The notes: generated by a model from the sequence alone, not told the origin. Shown: positions 17,734 through 29,178, counted from the stretch's first letter. The stretch: 64,000 bases of DNA from Tricholoma matsutake (GCA_026075535.2 AP026540.1:6696001-6760000), one strand, 5' to 3'. Made by a program: numbers and translations.

Positions 17734-19183
17734 ATGTCAGCTGTCTTACGAACCACTCGATTACAAGGACACGTTCGATGCCTGGCAACTGCCTCCGGTT
17801 CATCGCCAAGCAAGTCAGCTTTTAGGGCAACCTTGGAAGCCGGTCCTTCATTCGAAGAGTTTCTTTCTGGAAGGGATAAAGAGCGAGTAGTGATTAGAAA
17901 TACCTTAGGGTATGTCAACCCTCAGAATTTTACGTGCATCTAAGTACTCTTTAGCCATCGGCTTCCGTCGTATCTTAAGACCAGCATTCCGTCTGGCAAT
18001 TCGTTCAGTAAAATCAAGAAAGACCTTCGGGGACTTGGTCTTCATACAGTTTGTGAGGAAGCCAGATGTCCAAACATAGGAGATTGTTGGGGGGGAAAGA
18101 AAGACGCGACAGAGGGTAGAAATACAGCGACTGCTACTATCATGGTGATTCCTTCGTGGTTCGAACCCAGTGCAGGATTTTACCCCTTTCTAGTTAATGG
18201 GCGATACGTGCACTCGTGGATGCAGATTTTGCTCAGTCAAGACCTCGCGCTCCCCACCACCTTTGGATCCCCATGAGCCGGAGAACACGGCTGAAGCCAT
18301 CAGTCGATGGGGCTTAGGGTACATCGTATTAACAAGCGTCGATCGTGACGGTGCGAGGGTCTGCATATTATCCTCCCTAAAACGCTTTCTGATTCCGCTT
18401 AAAGACCTCGCTGACGGGGGCGCTCACCACTTTGCTCAGACCATCCGCAAAATTAAGCAGAAGTGAGTAATGTCCTGCAGCCTATTTATCGGACCTTATA
18501 CGTCGTTACAGGGCGCCTAACATACTTGTGGAAGCCCTGACAGGTGATTTTGCTGGCTATTTAGATCACGTGTCACTCGTTGCACGATCTGGCTTGGATG
18601 TCTACGCTCATAACATCGAAACCGTGGAAGAACTTACTCCCTATGTCCGAGATCGTCGTGCAACATTTAGACAAAGTCTCAAGGTTCTTGAACATGCAAA
18701 GAAAGAAGGCGTCCGCATTACAAAAACAAGTATTATGCTGGGCGTAGGAGAATCCACCGAACAAGTAATGGCGGCCCTTAGAGGTGAAATGGAAGCTGCG
18801 AATCGTTGTCTTTTCTAAATTCATTTATAGATCTGCGCAACATCGACGTGGATGTTGTGACCTTTGGTCAATACATGCGACCGACGAAACGTCATATGAA
18901 AGTTGAGCGTTATGTTGAACCTAGTGAATTTGACAAGTGGAAGCGGGTGGCACAGGACCTTGGATTCCTCTACGTGGCTAGTGGGCCTTTGGTGAGGAGC
19001 AGCTATAAGGTAAGTTGGTGCCGACTGAAGCCTTTATGCTTTTCTTATCGTGACTTCTATCAGGCAGGCGAGTTTTACATAGAAAACATACTAAAGGGAG
19101 AGAGTTCAGGGAAAGCTCAGAATATCTTGTCGCAAGAATTCGCCTCTCCGCCTTCCTCGATATTGACGGTGGCAGATCCCTGA
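17734..19183 (+). CDS. LIP5: Lipoyl synthase, mitochondrial (radical SAM)
   Basis: Inserts two sulfurs into octanoyl groups on lipoate-dependent enzymes such as pyruvate and 2-oxoglutarate dehydrogenase. Start 17734 gives the presequence [19 protein letters not shown]; an upstream in-frame ATG at 17644 is possible but adds an unlikely leader. After introns are removed, the auxiliary cluster motif [12 protein letters not shown] (CX4CX5C) is followed by the radical SAM motif CTRGCRFC (CX3CX2C, about 18208-18231), then [56 protein letters not shown] and [19 protein letters not shown]. Introns near 17911, 18142, 18353, 18464, 18783 and 19010 are 45-60 bp. Both Fe-S motifs are complete. It is the last host gene before the transposon island. 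Confidence 0.95.
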
Positions 19184-19656
19184 TTTCTTTTGTTCTGCGA
19201 AACAATGTAATAATGTGTGGCGAACCCGTGCATGTGTGAAGGCAATAATATGATGAATGTCCGCCTAGACCCGCCCCCGTAACGCACCACTGCTCTTAGG
19301 ACGAGTTCAAGTGATACACCATTCACCCCTCTGCGCATATCTAAGTACCCTCATACTTCCCAGCTTTACTGACATTTGAGCTTTGAGACATGTTATTTCT
19401 AGAAGTCCAACCTAAAAGCCTGCTCAATAATGTGAATGGACTGTATACCCTACTTATCTTTCTTCTTGATCCTGGGCAAGAAAAATGTGATTTTTTGTCT
19501 GGGCTGAACATGTGAGGACATTTCTGGATTCTTTTTTTTTGCATGGTCCCAGAATAGGAAAGGTTGATATCTTTTCATATGCTCACACCAGTTGTAGAGA
19601 TATTCACATAGTAGAAATAGCCTAGGCCATACTAGTATGAAGAGTTTGTGGTTCCA
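19184..19656. other. Intergenic stretch without a recognisable gene
   Basis: Downstream of the lipoyl synthase stop I see AT-rich sequence and short T runs, but no ORF with family features. It contains the lipoyl synthase 3' UTR and the boundary between the gene block and the transposon island. Confidence 0.5.
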
Positions 19657-20042
19657 TTTTTTTTTTTTTCCCCATTTATTCTCCGTTGTGGCATACCATA
19701 TGTGAGAGACTAAATATGTACTGTAGTATGTAGCGCTGGACCATTCTACTGTGTGGTTTTTCCTTTGACATCTGCTTGGAGGGGCCCAGAGGGACCTCGA
19801 AGCGCCATTGGCGCTGGATTAAGTGGTGCTGAGTCCGAGGGTAGGGTATGGTGTGTGTCTGGGTCGATTTCCTAACTCCTCTCTCGTTCATTTCCCTCTT
19901 CCTCTCTCATTTCCGGTAGTTCTCCAAACATGTCATGCAGTCTTCTCGTCTCTGCCAAAAATCTGAACAGCGCTCGTGGCGATTTCGGGGATGTGAGGAT
20001 TTTTGTGATGTCGATGTTTCTGCCACCTATGTTGTTTTGTAG
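19657..20042 (-). pseudogene. LINE remnant, 3' part with poly(A) end
   Basis: On the minus strand the C-terminal coding part reads NIGGRNIDITKILTSPKSP and LFRFLAETRRLHDMFGELPE, a pattern like fungal LINE ORF2 ends. It runs into a 3' UTR that closes in 13 T on the plus strand (19657-19669), a poly(A) tail in LINE orientation. The coding part continues beyond the hAT element at 23356-23490 and beyond the RecQ/DUF6589 element at 29635. Confidence 0.7.
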
Positions 20043-20263
20043 TAGGGACTACCATGGATGGACCCAGGTCCATCCGGGTGAATATCCATGGATGACATAC
20101 TAAAGTCCATGGATATGGGTGGCATCCATGGATCATCCATGGGTATCCATATGAATACTACTATTTTTTATGCTCTCAAATGCTCTAATATATGTACCAT
20201 GGTCTATTAAAATGGTTTAGCAAGATCAATTACCTGCTGGAGTGCCTTGTTGGCAGTTGGCAC

Positions 20264-20633
20264 TAATGTTGCCATGACTTCAAGTCGGACTTTTTGATTG
20301 CTGTATATCTCTGCAAGCACATTATCGTAGGATGTAAACTAATCGACACAGGGTACATATTTATTACCGCTATCAACAAATCCAAAAATTACGTAAATCA
20401 GATCACTATATCTTGAGTTATTGACCGACTAAAATTCCAGCTTTTTGATGTACAAAGTTGGAATTTTAGTCAGTCAATAACTCAAGATATAGTGATCCGA
20501 TTTATGTAATTTTTGGATTTGTTGATAGTGGCAATAAATATGTACCCTGCGTCAACTAGTTTACATCCTACAATGATGTGCTTGCAGAGATACACAGCAA
20601 TCAAAAAGTCCAACTTGAAGTCATGGCAACCCT
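20264..20633. mobile_element. Foldback MITE, Mutator-like, with 9-bp duplication
   Basis: Two arms of about 170 bp form a near-perfect palindrome around a short centre near 20450. They run from GTTGCCATGACTTCAAGT to its complement ending near 20630. The 9-bp word AGTTGGCAC flanks both sides (20255-20263 and 20634-20642). Long inverted arms with a 9-bp duplication are typical of Mutator-like non-autonomous elements. No coding capacity. Confidence 0.75.
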
Positions 20634-20775
20634 AGTTGGCACACATGATGTTATCTATTATACTGAGTAAAATTTGTACTTAAGACTGCTTCTTTTAATC
20701 AGGAGATGGTTTTACACCAATAAATATTACTTTGAAATACATCTGAAATACCATAGGAATTTGTACAATTACAAT

Positions 20776-21735
20776 TCAAGTTCTCCAAAACCTGGATTCC
20801 TCATCTGTCTCTTCTACCTCATCTTCCAACTCAGTCTCATCAACTTCTTTCTGAGGTCCCACCTGCTCTTCACTTCCCATTTGCTTCTGAACAATCTTAA
20901 TGGTTTCTGAAAGTCCTGGATAGAGTGGAGTTTTGGCCCAAGATCCAACTGCAACTTGAGCCTTGAAGGTCTGTGGGCTGGTGTTATGCTGAAGGTGATT
21001 GATCTCAAGTCTTCCAACTGCAAATGCATGTTCAGCATCCACTGATGATGCTAAAAGAGTGTCTGAGTAGAAGCAAAAATGAGAATTATTACACTTACCT
21101 GGTGCTGAGCAAAAATCAAGCCCCATCTTTGCTAACCAAAGTCACTAGGGCGTGGCATGGGTATGGGTAACACCATGTGTTTCCAGTCACAGGTATGCAC
21201 GGGTATGGGATTGCCATACCCGGGCAACACCGTACCCTTTTCCACGGTGTTACAGGTATGTGCAGGTATGCTGGTACCTGGATTTTGGTCAGGTGAGTGA
21301 TCATCTGTGTTGAGATTTCGACTTTTTAATGACATATCACAGGAAAAACCCCCTGTGATGAGATGCGAACATCTTTTTCAGCAAATTTCTATCAAATATC
21401 ATGAAAAATAACAGTAAAAATGCAGGGGTACTTTTCGATGACATATTGTGGGAAAACCCGCGAGTCAGGGTGACATGACTCATGGGTTTACCCCCCGTGA
21501 GAAGATGCAAACATCTTTTCCTATCAAATATAATGAAAAATATCAATACCTATGAATAACCACGGGTAACCCGCAAAAACCCATGGTAACACCGTACCCC
21601 TACCCATGTGGGTACAGTGTTCATGGGTATGGGTAGGGGTATAAGAAAATATACCCAAAGGTTACCCATGCCATGCCCTAGAGGTCACTGCTCAATGGCT
21701 TGATGCCAGTACTTCATGATTCCTCCAACCTCCTT
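20776..21735 (-). pseudogene. hAT transposase C-terminus, interrupted by a MITE
   Basis: The minus strand encodes GIMKYWHQAIEQ (about 21730-21690), then after the MITE AKMGLDFCSAP, a 48-bp intron, and SSVDAEHAFAVGRLEINHL with QVAVGSWAKTPLYPG. This is the hAT dimerisation region known from basidiomycetes, where SSVDAERAFS-GR and LGSW are conserved. An in-frame TGA stands where the MITE entered. The C-terminal tail is acidic (DETELEDEVEETDEE). The upstream catalytic part is not recognisable, so it is a remnant. Confidence 0.7.
21146..21680. mobile_element. hAT-type MITE inside the transposase remnant
   Basis: Starts TAGGGCGTGGCATGGGTA and ends TACCCATGCCATGCCCTA, a perfect inverted repeat. The flanks AAAGTCAC and GAGGTCAC agree at 6 of 8 positions, fitting an 8-bp duplication. 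It splits the transposase frame. Internal ATGGGTA-type subrepeats are abundant and there is no ORF of note. Confidence 0.75.
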
Positions 21736-22050
21736 GATAGTAGGTCACATGACAGTCATTTTCAAACTCAGCATGAAAAGCAGGTCAGAATGGTGTATAA
21801 CAACACTTTTCAAAAGTTTCCCTTCAACATACTCTAATATGACACTAAATATCCTGCCAGGATATCTTGATGATTCCATATTTCACACACCAATCGGATT
21901 TGATCATTCAATAAAAGTGAGAGAATGACAAAAATACAAGAGGTATATCTTGATGATGCCTTAATGGCTTTACTTGATCATTCAAAGAGAGTGCAAGAAT
22001 GTCAAGAAAAAGCATGTGAAACTCAGATTAAAAAATCTGGTCAAAATTGT

Positions 22051-22500
22051 ATGTACCATCACTATGTCTTATACAGTGTGTCACATGACTATGCAAGCGT
22101 GATTTTCAAACTCGGCTGAAAATTGCGGTCAGAATGGTATATAACATCACTATGTTCCATATATGGTAGGTCACATGACTACACAAGGGTGATTTTCAAA
22201 CTTGGCTGAAAATTGCAGTCAGAATGGTATATAACATCACTATGTTTCATATATGGTAGGTCACATGACTACGCAAGGGTGATTTTCAAACTCGGCTGAA
22301 AATTGTGGTCAGAATGGTATATAACATCACTATGTTCCATATATGGTAGGTCACATGACTACACAAGGGTGATTTTCAAACTCGGCTGAAAATTGTGGTC
22401 AGAATGGTATATAACATCACTATGTTCTATATATGGTAGGTCACATGATCAGATGGATATCATTTTCAAACTCAGCATAAAAATCCGGTCAGAATGGTAT
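22051..22500. repeat. 90-bp tandem repeat, five clear units
   Basis: The block ending AGAATGGTAT recurs with ends at 22140, 22230, 22320, 22410 and 22500, an exact 90-bp period with a few substitutions. Each unit contains ATAACATCACTATG, GTAGGTCACATGACTA and GATTTTCAAACTCGGCTGAAAA. Degenerate units extend left to about 21730 and right to about 22590. There are no unique spacers, so it is not a CRISPR array. It lies inside the hAT element. Confidence 0.9.
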
Positions 22501-22620
22501 ATAACATCACTATGTTCTATATATAGGTCACATCATACAGATGTCATTTTCAAATTCAGCAGGAAAATCTGGTTATAACATCACTATGTGAGGGACTGTG
22601 AACTAAATTTAATCACTAAG

Positions 22621-22830
22621 TCACCTGCAAGCTAGGACTTTGCTCGGACTCTGCTCGGATTTTGATCCAACTTTTGTCTTTACAACTCTGAAAAATTTTT
22701 TACTAGGACTCTGGGCAGAGTGTCCATGGACTCCATGCAGACAGCTAGGACTCTGCTCAGACTCTGGTAGGATTCTGCTCGGAGTCTGCAGACAGCTAGG
22801 AGTCCATGTGGAGTCTGTGCGGATTATGTG
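22621..22830. repeat. Remnant rich in CTCGGACTCTG words
   Basis: A 200-bp stretch repeats words such as CTAGGACT and GACTCTGCTCGGA, like the ends of the element at 43965-45791. It may be a decayed terminus of the same family. No borders are visible. Confidence 0.4.
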
Positions 22831-23355
22831 GGGCAGTAAAGTACTGTCATTCCTTACCAAGACTATACTTGTGCTAGAGGGCCATTGCATTGCATGGCAA
22901 TTCCGAGTTCTGTAGGGGGCTGGGGCTTTACCCGCTTAGAGCATACACAGCCACTATTGCAGTGGCCAGCTGGCTTTGGCTTGGTTTTTGTAGAATCAGG
23001 GCCCCACTTCTGGCCATTCCATTTTGATCAATGTTCACGGCCGAAAAAGGGGAGGGGGGTTACTAAAGGGGCCTGGCAAGATCCAAAACGGATGAGAATC
23101 AAAATAGGCCACTTCGGCAATTACCGCACTAATAGATCAGATGAGACATCCAGCCAGCTCAATTGACAATACCTCGTCTCAATAAATTGAGAACTCAGAA
23201 TTACTCATTTATTTAAATTTAATAGTAACCATCCATTCATAGTAACCATCCATTCATCCATGGATATCACCCATGCAATATTATCCATATCCATTCATCC
23301 ATATATCATATCCATGGATGGTCACCCGGATGATGGCCATCCATGGTAGTCCCTA

Positions 23356-23490
23356 TTTCATAGCACTTGTCTTGCCCCTTGGTGTGCTGGGCAGTGTAGT
23401 AGAAGGTGTTGCACCATTTCATCGCTCTGTTGGTATGCTGGGCAGATTGGTGAGTTTATTTTTCCGATGCAAAATAAGTGCTTAGCTAAG
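23356..23490 (-). pseudogene. LINE remnant, middle piece (zinc-knuckle region after RNase H)
   Basis: Minus-strand reading: LAKHLFCIGKINSPICPAYQ, then HLLLHCPAHQGARQ, the C-terminal C..H..C region of LINE ORF2. Joined with the piece at 29635 it gives GHAP-LAKHL without a frame break once the 6.1-kb element and one 9-bp duplication are removed. The other end abuts the hAT element. Confidence 0.75.
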
Positions 23491-23499
23491 GGTGCGTGT

Positions 23500-23939
23500 C
23501 AGCCTCCTTCCCATGCCCAACTTTGCGGTTGAGAGGAAATTGGTACTCAAGGCTTTCTCCAAATATTATCTTATCTGTGTGATTATCTGGCAAATTTCAA
23601 ACCCAGCATAACTTTATTTCCTTCAACCGCTCCATAGGGCCTGGCACAAAGCACTAGTAAACAAAGCTAGCTACAGGCACAAGTGACAGCGGAACACAAA
23701 AAATACCATAGGATACAATCTATTTACAAGTAAGGATATCTATTTATGAATATTTATTACATATCAACAGACCGCGTCGCGGCGCGTCACTGGACGACAC
23801 TATGAGGGTGTTCTTTGCTGCTTGTCTCATTCCACTTCCATGTCTACTACACCAGAGGCATCTAATACAGTTCCGGAGGCTGTTCCATCTTTTTCAGAAA
23901 TCTGTAATCGCACCGAAAAGTATTTTGGAGTGCGACCGT
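23500..23939 (+). repeat. Left terminal inverted repeat of the RecQ/DUF6589 element
   Basis: Matches the reverse complement of 29188-29625 with few substitutions. It contains a promoter-like module (about 23605-23790) and the 5' end of the helicase ORF. Part of the module recurs a third time at about 29041-29178. Confidence 0.85.
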
Positions 23940-26244
23940 GTCTGTGGCAAATCAAAGTAGTCGACGCAGTCTTGAAAGGAGATAGAGATATTGCTTCCAT
24001 AGCGAGGACCGGCATGGGCAAGACTCTCACATTCTGGATGCCACTGTTGTTTCGACCTCCTGGTAGTGTTCAGATAATTGTTACACCACTAAACATCTTG
24101 GGCAAACAGAATGTTTCCGCTCTCACCAAGGCTGGCTTCAAGGCTATTTTTATCAGTGCTGATACAGCCACTGCAGGGAACTTTCATGTAAGTCTTGTTG
24201 TTCGGATGCATAAAAGGGGGACTTAGTCTGTGTATGACCCAAGGCTATTGAGAATCTGGAGTACCATGCAGTCGTCATTAATCCTGAACAGCTGATGAAA
24301 TCAGATGGAAGGTTTGAGCGGCTTGCGAGAAATCCTGGTTTTATGGATTGAATCATCAGTTTGGTTTTTGACAAGGCACATTGTATCAGTGCTTGGGGAG
24401 ATTTCCGCCCTGAATACAAAGAAGTTGGACGTCTCCGGTTTGTACTCCCGAGAAGTATTCCAATCATGATCACCTCAGCAACACTCCCGTCATTGGTATT
24501 CAATGATGTCAGATCCATTCTTCAGCTCAGAATGGAAAGTCTTGTTGTCTTCCACCAATCAAATGACCGTCCCAATATTCACATATGTGTACACCAAGCC
24601 CTCAGTCCTCTAGGTAGCTTTGCTGATCTTGAGTTCGTGCTACAACATTGGAAGCTGGGAGACCCACCACCACCCAAATTTCTGGTCTTCTTTGACGACA
24701 TAAATGAATCAATACGTGCTTGTAATCATATACGGGCACTCTTACCACCGGAATTTCGAGACAAGATCAAGTGGTTCAATTCTGACATGTCGAACGTCTT
24801 CAAAGATGGTGAAGCTACTCGATTTAGTGGAGGCGATACATGGGGCTTATTCACTACAGATTCTTTCAGAATGGTGAGCTAGTATGATCATGTACTTTAT
24901 AAATAATTAATACTCGCAAGAACCTAGGGGATGGATATTCCTGATGTGGAATTAGTTGTACAGTGGAAAGCAACATGTACACTGTCGACTTTATGGCAAA
25001 GATTTGGATGTGCAGGTCGGAATCCAGCCCTTGAGGCTACTGCTGTTTTTCTTGTTGAAAAGGAACATTTCGATGAGATACGCAAGAAGAAAGAAGAGAC
25101 AAAAAAATGAAAGGCGGCAAAAGCTGTGGCGTCAGTTCCAATTAAATGGCCTCATAGACACGAGGGTCATCCATGGTGTTGCAGACCGAGGAATCTCAGG
25201 CTGTCAACGTTGAAGGATCATCAGATGACTCAGCAGATGAATGTGAGAACAAACTGGAGGAAATGCGCATAAGATACTTGGAACCAGGCAATAAACCGGG
25301 GAAGAGAAAATTAACAAAATGTGCCCTCGAACCAGTCATGGATGACCTCATTAATGCCAGCGCTCGAGGGTTTCCATGTCGACGATTCCCACTCAATGTG
25401 TACTTCGAGAATGGCAGAGCTGGTTGGTACCTTCCATTTGTGGATGCTTTGATGCATTGTTGATCTTCTATCTTCTCACCAGTGTCGGATCACCAGCAAT
25501 GCAATCCTGCTGTCCCTGAGGGTTGTCACCGTTGCGCTCTTCCCACTTCATGGATTTGCTGTGACCTTCATAACTCAACACCCTTCAACTTCTTCAAAGT
25601 CTCACCTCAAAAGTCTGATCGACTCCCACCTTGGTCACGGTTGGTGCTAGGGTACAAGATGGTAGGCGAGGATCACCAGCTACGAGAGGCATTAGACAAT
25701 TGGCGGGAGAAGGCAACAGCTGCTCGATATGGCTGGGCTCACCTCCATGACCTTGGACCAACATTCATCATGCCGAATGAGGTGCTCAACCGCATCATCG
25801 ATTGTGCACACTACTGCAAGATCAATTCAACCTCTGAGCTGAAAAATGAAACCTGATGGGATGAGATTGAGCAGTGTGGGGATGAGGTATTAGAGATCAT
25901 TCAATGTTTACGCCCCCAGGTGTCTGCAGCATCTCCCCTAACTACCACTCCATTGAGGACACTTCCCACTCCAATGCGTCCATCAACACCTGCTTTGAAT
26001 CTTGCATCTCCAAGTTTACCAACATCGACAACTACCACCAATCACTCAAAGAGTAGATGTAGTACTTGTGGGTTAGTGGGACATAATGGTAAGTTCATGT
26101 TTGGTCTTTCAATGGAGGTCGTTATACTCAGACTATTGATTTGGTACAGCACGCAATCGGATCTGTAAAGGATATCCTGGTCAGCCAGTCTTGTCGACTT
26201 CCAAGGAGAACGTGAACACTATTCCCGAAGCTTCTTCAAATTGA
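23840..26244 (+). pseudogene. RecQ-like helicase with C-terminal zinc knuckle
   Basis: ATP-dependent DNA helicase type found in many copies in mushrooms. Start ATG 23840. Introns near 24188-24242, 24873-24926 and 26091-26149. Motif I is ARTGMGKT; box II reads DKAH instead of DEAH; TSATLP, then MGMDIPDVELVVQW, then QRFGCAGR where QRFGRAGR is usual. A Cys/His-rich segment GCHRC...CCDLHN (about 25525-25570) and a knuckle CSTCGLVGHNARNRIC follow. In-frame TGA codons near 24349, 25108, 25461 and 25854 break it. The Walker B Glu-to-Lys change would also kill ATPase activity. Its 5' end is duplicated in the right terminal repeat. Confidence 0.8.
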
Positions 26245-26313
26245 ACACTATATGTATTCAGTAATTATCTACTCAGGTATCTGATATCTAGATCTCAGTG
26301 CTGATGTGTCCGA

Positions 26314-28987
26314 TCAGAGCTCTCTGATGATATCGTCCACCTCTGCTACTGCTGTATCGTGATCCTCAATACTTTCACCAGTCCTGGTGGTTTCAGATGA
26401 CAGTAGGAGCCGCCCTTTATTCACCATATCTGGAATATTATAAACACTTTCTCGTCCTGGCCTAATTTTATGTGCATTTTGCTCTCTCAGATTTCACTGA
26501 ACTTCCTCAAGAGTCTTTGTCATGTCAGGATCTGTGTGTGCCCTAGTTAGATAAGTGAGTGAGAAGTTCTTCTCAACGGTGATACAGGCATCTCGGTATG
26601 TCTGAACAAGCGGGGATTCTTTGATGATGTGCTGGACAGTCTGATTTGGCCCACTACCACCATGTTCTACCTAGTAAGATCTGAGGTTAATGTTGCGTGT
26701 CTTGTCAACTGACTGCACCTTTGTATAGAGGTTGTGGAGTTCAACGACCCAGTCTACACCGTGAAATTTACCAGGTTTTCCTGTTGGGTTGACTAGCATA
26801 TGATATTGAATGGCATGTCTATTCTTCCACATAAGGCTGGGACTTTAAGGAGCTGATGGTGAAGCATGCACCTCAATCCACTAGGGTATACAAAGTGAAC
26901 ATTCAAAAGAAATTTTATGATGTGAGTTGCATACTTATGCTTTGCTGTGGCTTGAAAAATGAAGATCCATGAAATCAGGCATGTTTCCACACGACTGATA
27001 TCACCAGAGTTCATCGCATGACAAAATTCTTCATATAGAAGACAGTATTTGTTGAGAAGCAATGCATTCTCATACTGTTGATCTCATTGTGCTTTGGGCT
27101 GATTTCGCAACCGCTCCATCCTGCTATCTGCAACATAGTGTCGCTAGCCAGTTTGCTATATTCTTCAAGTCTTCCAGACTTGGTTTTGAGGCGGCAAATT
27201 TTTCGAGCGATGTATGTTCTGGATTCCTCCATGCAGCCTCCACCCTCCAACAATCAATACACCTACTAATGCCTGAGTGTCCAATAACCTGGTGCATTCG
27301 GCGGAATCCAGGTTTGGAGGAAATGATTCCTGTTTCCTTTGGGCGTAGTTTTGAGATATCTCACATCAGGCAGGTGTCATCTAATCTTGCATCTGTTGGC
27401 TGGATAAAAATGCGCCAGATAGCATCTGCAAAGGCCATCTTGACGTGAAATAGACCAGGAATGAATACAGAAAATTGAAACCGGTTCCATGGGGAGTCCT
27501 CAATTGACCATCGCAGTTGAATGCTGAGGATTCGATCACCTGTCCCTAGATCCCCATGAAATAGTAGAACATGCTCCGAGAGGTCTGTAACATCAAAGTG
27601 CTCATCAGGATCATTAGGATCTCCAACACTGCCTTGTCTTGCAAGATTCTGTATGGTGCTGATGTTTCCTGAGACGGTCGAGTTTGAAAATTCCATAGCG
27701 CGCGCAGGTATTATTTTGGTCTTGATAACTGGAATCCATTCAATTTCCTCAGGCTCGCCAAGCACCATGTGGAACTGTGAAAAATATTTAGGACCATAAT
27801 GGCAAAGGTCATAAAGAAATTTCCAGGCATTGAATTGGTCATGGCAGGTTAATCCCATGGGATGCACCACTTCAGAATGAAGTGTGAGAAGATTCTTCCA
27901 TGTTTTTTCCTCCTGAAGATCCAAAGGATTGGCCTTGGGATTGAGTCGAGATTTTTTCCATAGCTCATCTGAGCATTTCATGTCATCAGGGGTAACACCA
28001 TGTTGAAGAGGGAAAAGCAGGGCAGATGTTAGGTGCTTCAGGGTGTCTGTTGATTTTTCTGCAGTTGGCATGGATGTCTTTAGATCAACATCAAAATTAT
28101 AGTATGCATATGAGGCAAGTAAAGTTTGTCCAAGCTGTTGGATGGCCACAGCTGATTTGGTCGACAGCGATGTTATTGCATGATGAATTGCATTGACTGA
28201 AATAGTTATTCCAAGATGTGCGAGGGCTTCAATTACCTTTTCAGGTGTGCCACAAGAGTGTAAGAAAATTCCTATGATGCTCTCCAATGCATTTGTTCAT
28301 GAATTGGTGCTTTGCATCATGATGCTAAGTATAACAACTTTTTTCTGTTCGGCCCATTTGTCAGCTGTTATTTGAGGACTATTCAGATAACAATTTCCAT
28401 ATAATGGAGATTATTGCCTTGCGCCTTGCTAATTTTTTCTGTTCGTGTGTTTGTGGGATGTCTCCGAATCCCTCAATAACTCCTTGAAGGTCTATCTCAT
28501 CAAAACTATCCCAATAATTGGCATTGTCTGTTTCTTGTAGTATTTCACAGCCAGTACCTGCTGCAGCCCTGTTCTTAGATTCACCTGTGCCTGTCGCTGA
28601 TAAGAGCTTATCCAGGAGCACCCACAGATGTGGTGCAAGACTCTCCATTTTTTCTGCCATTACCTCAATCTGGAACATCTCAATTTGTTCTGCTGATGCA
28701 TGCAGCGCATTGAACTGCCATCCATTCTTCGTCTTGACCAGCTCCTGGATCTCGCTCTGATACTGCTTCTCAGCTGATTCATGTACCCATTGCAGTGCAG
28801 GTCCCTCGAATGCCCCATGCAAACAGAAGAGAGATATTGTATGTGAGTGTGACTGCACCAAATTCACAACCAGTGGATGGTTTGCATATTGTCTGCTAGA
28901 AAGCAAAACTTGCAGAAACTTTGAGATAGTAAGGCTCTCTGAGTCAAAGACTCTAAGAATGTTGAGCACATGGTCTTGGGAGTCCAT
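26314..28987 (-). pseudogene. DUF6589-family protein, candidate transposase
   Basis: Start at 28987 gives MDSQDHVLNILRVFD. The first long frame runs to 28379; after a short gap a second covers 28280-27361, then stops and shifts become frequent. Recognised family features (from memory of DUF6589 proteins): YAYYNFDVDLKTSMPTAEK, LLFPLQHGVTPDDMKCSDEL, LLFHGDLGTGDRILSIQ, VFIPGLFHVKMAFADAIW and near the end GKPGKFHGVDWVVELHN. The acidic residues in NFDVD and HGDLGTGD could be catalytic in an RNase H-like fold, but this is a guess. It converges on the helicase gene in the same element. At least five stops make it non-functional. Confidence 0.65.
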
Positions 28988-29040
28988 TGTGCAATGCGTG
29001 TTGAGCACAACTGGACTCGAGAGTATATTTGAGATAATGA

Positions 29041-29178
29041 TATGTAAATAAATATTCATAAATAGATATCCTATAGTATTTTTTGTGTTCTGCTGTCACT
29101 TGTGCCTGTGGCTGGCTTTGTTTACTGGTGCTTTGTGCCAGGCCCTACGGAGCAGTTGAAGGAAATAAAGTTATTCTG
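29041..29178 (-). repeat. Third, partial copy of the terminal-repeat promoter module
   Basis: Repeats, in the same orientation, most of 29360-29526: ATTCATAAATAGATATCCT, then TATTTTTTGTGTTC through GAAGGAAATAAAGTTAT. It stands just upstream of the DUF6589 start, as the left copy stands upstream of the helicase start, so it may act as that gene's promoter. Confidence 0.65.

Larger units (their letters stand above)
20043..23355 (-). mobile_element. Degenerate hAT-family DNA transposon
   Basis: Terminal inverted repeats start TAGGGACTACCATGGATGG at 20043 and end in its reverse complement at 23355; similarity runs about 50 bp and includes CATCCGGGTGA. The flanking 8 bp are TTTTGTAG and TTTCATAG (6 of 8 match), the duplication size of hAT elements. 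Subterminal stretches are rich in CCATGGAT, as expected for transposase binding sites. The minus strand holds the end of a hAT transposase. It is inserted in the LINE and has itself received a foldback element and a MITE. Much of the right half is tandem repeat, so it cannot be autonomous. Confidence 0.8.

Noticed and set aside
18145..18170. B-box-like GGTTCGAACCC suggesting a tRNA gene
   Set aside because: It lies inside a 49-bp intron of lipoyl synthase, has no A box at a suitable distance and no cloverleaf.
22051..22500. Regular repeat that could look like a CRISPR array
   Set aside because: Units are 90 bp, head to tail, without unique spacers, in a eukaryotic transposon.
27062..27448. 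Plus-strand ORF of 128 codons
   Set aside because: It is antisense to the DUF6589 gene and has no family features.
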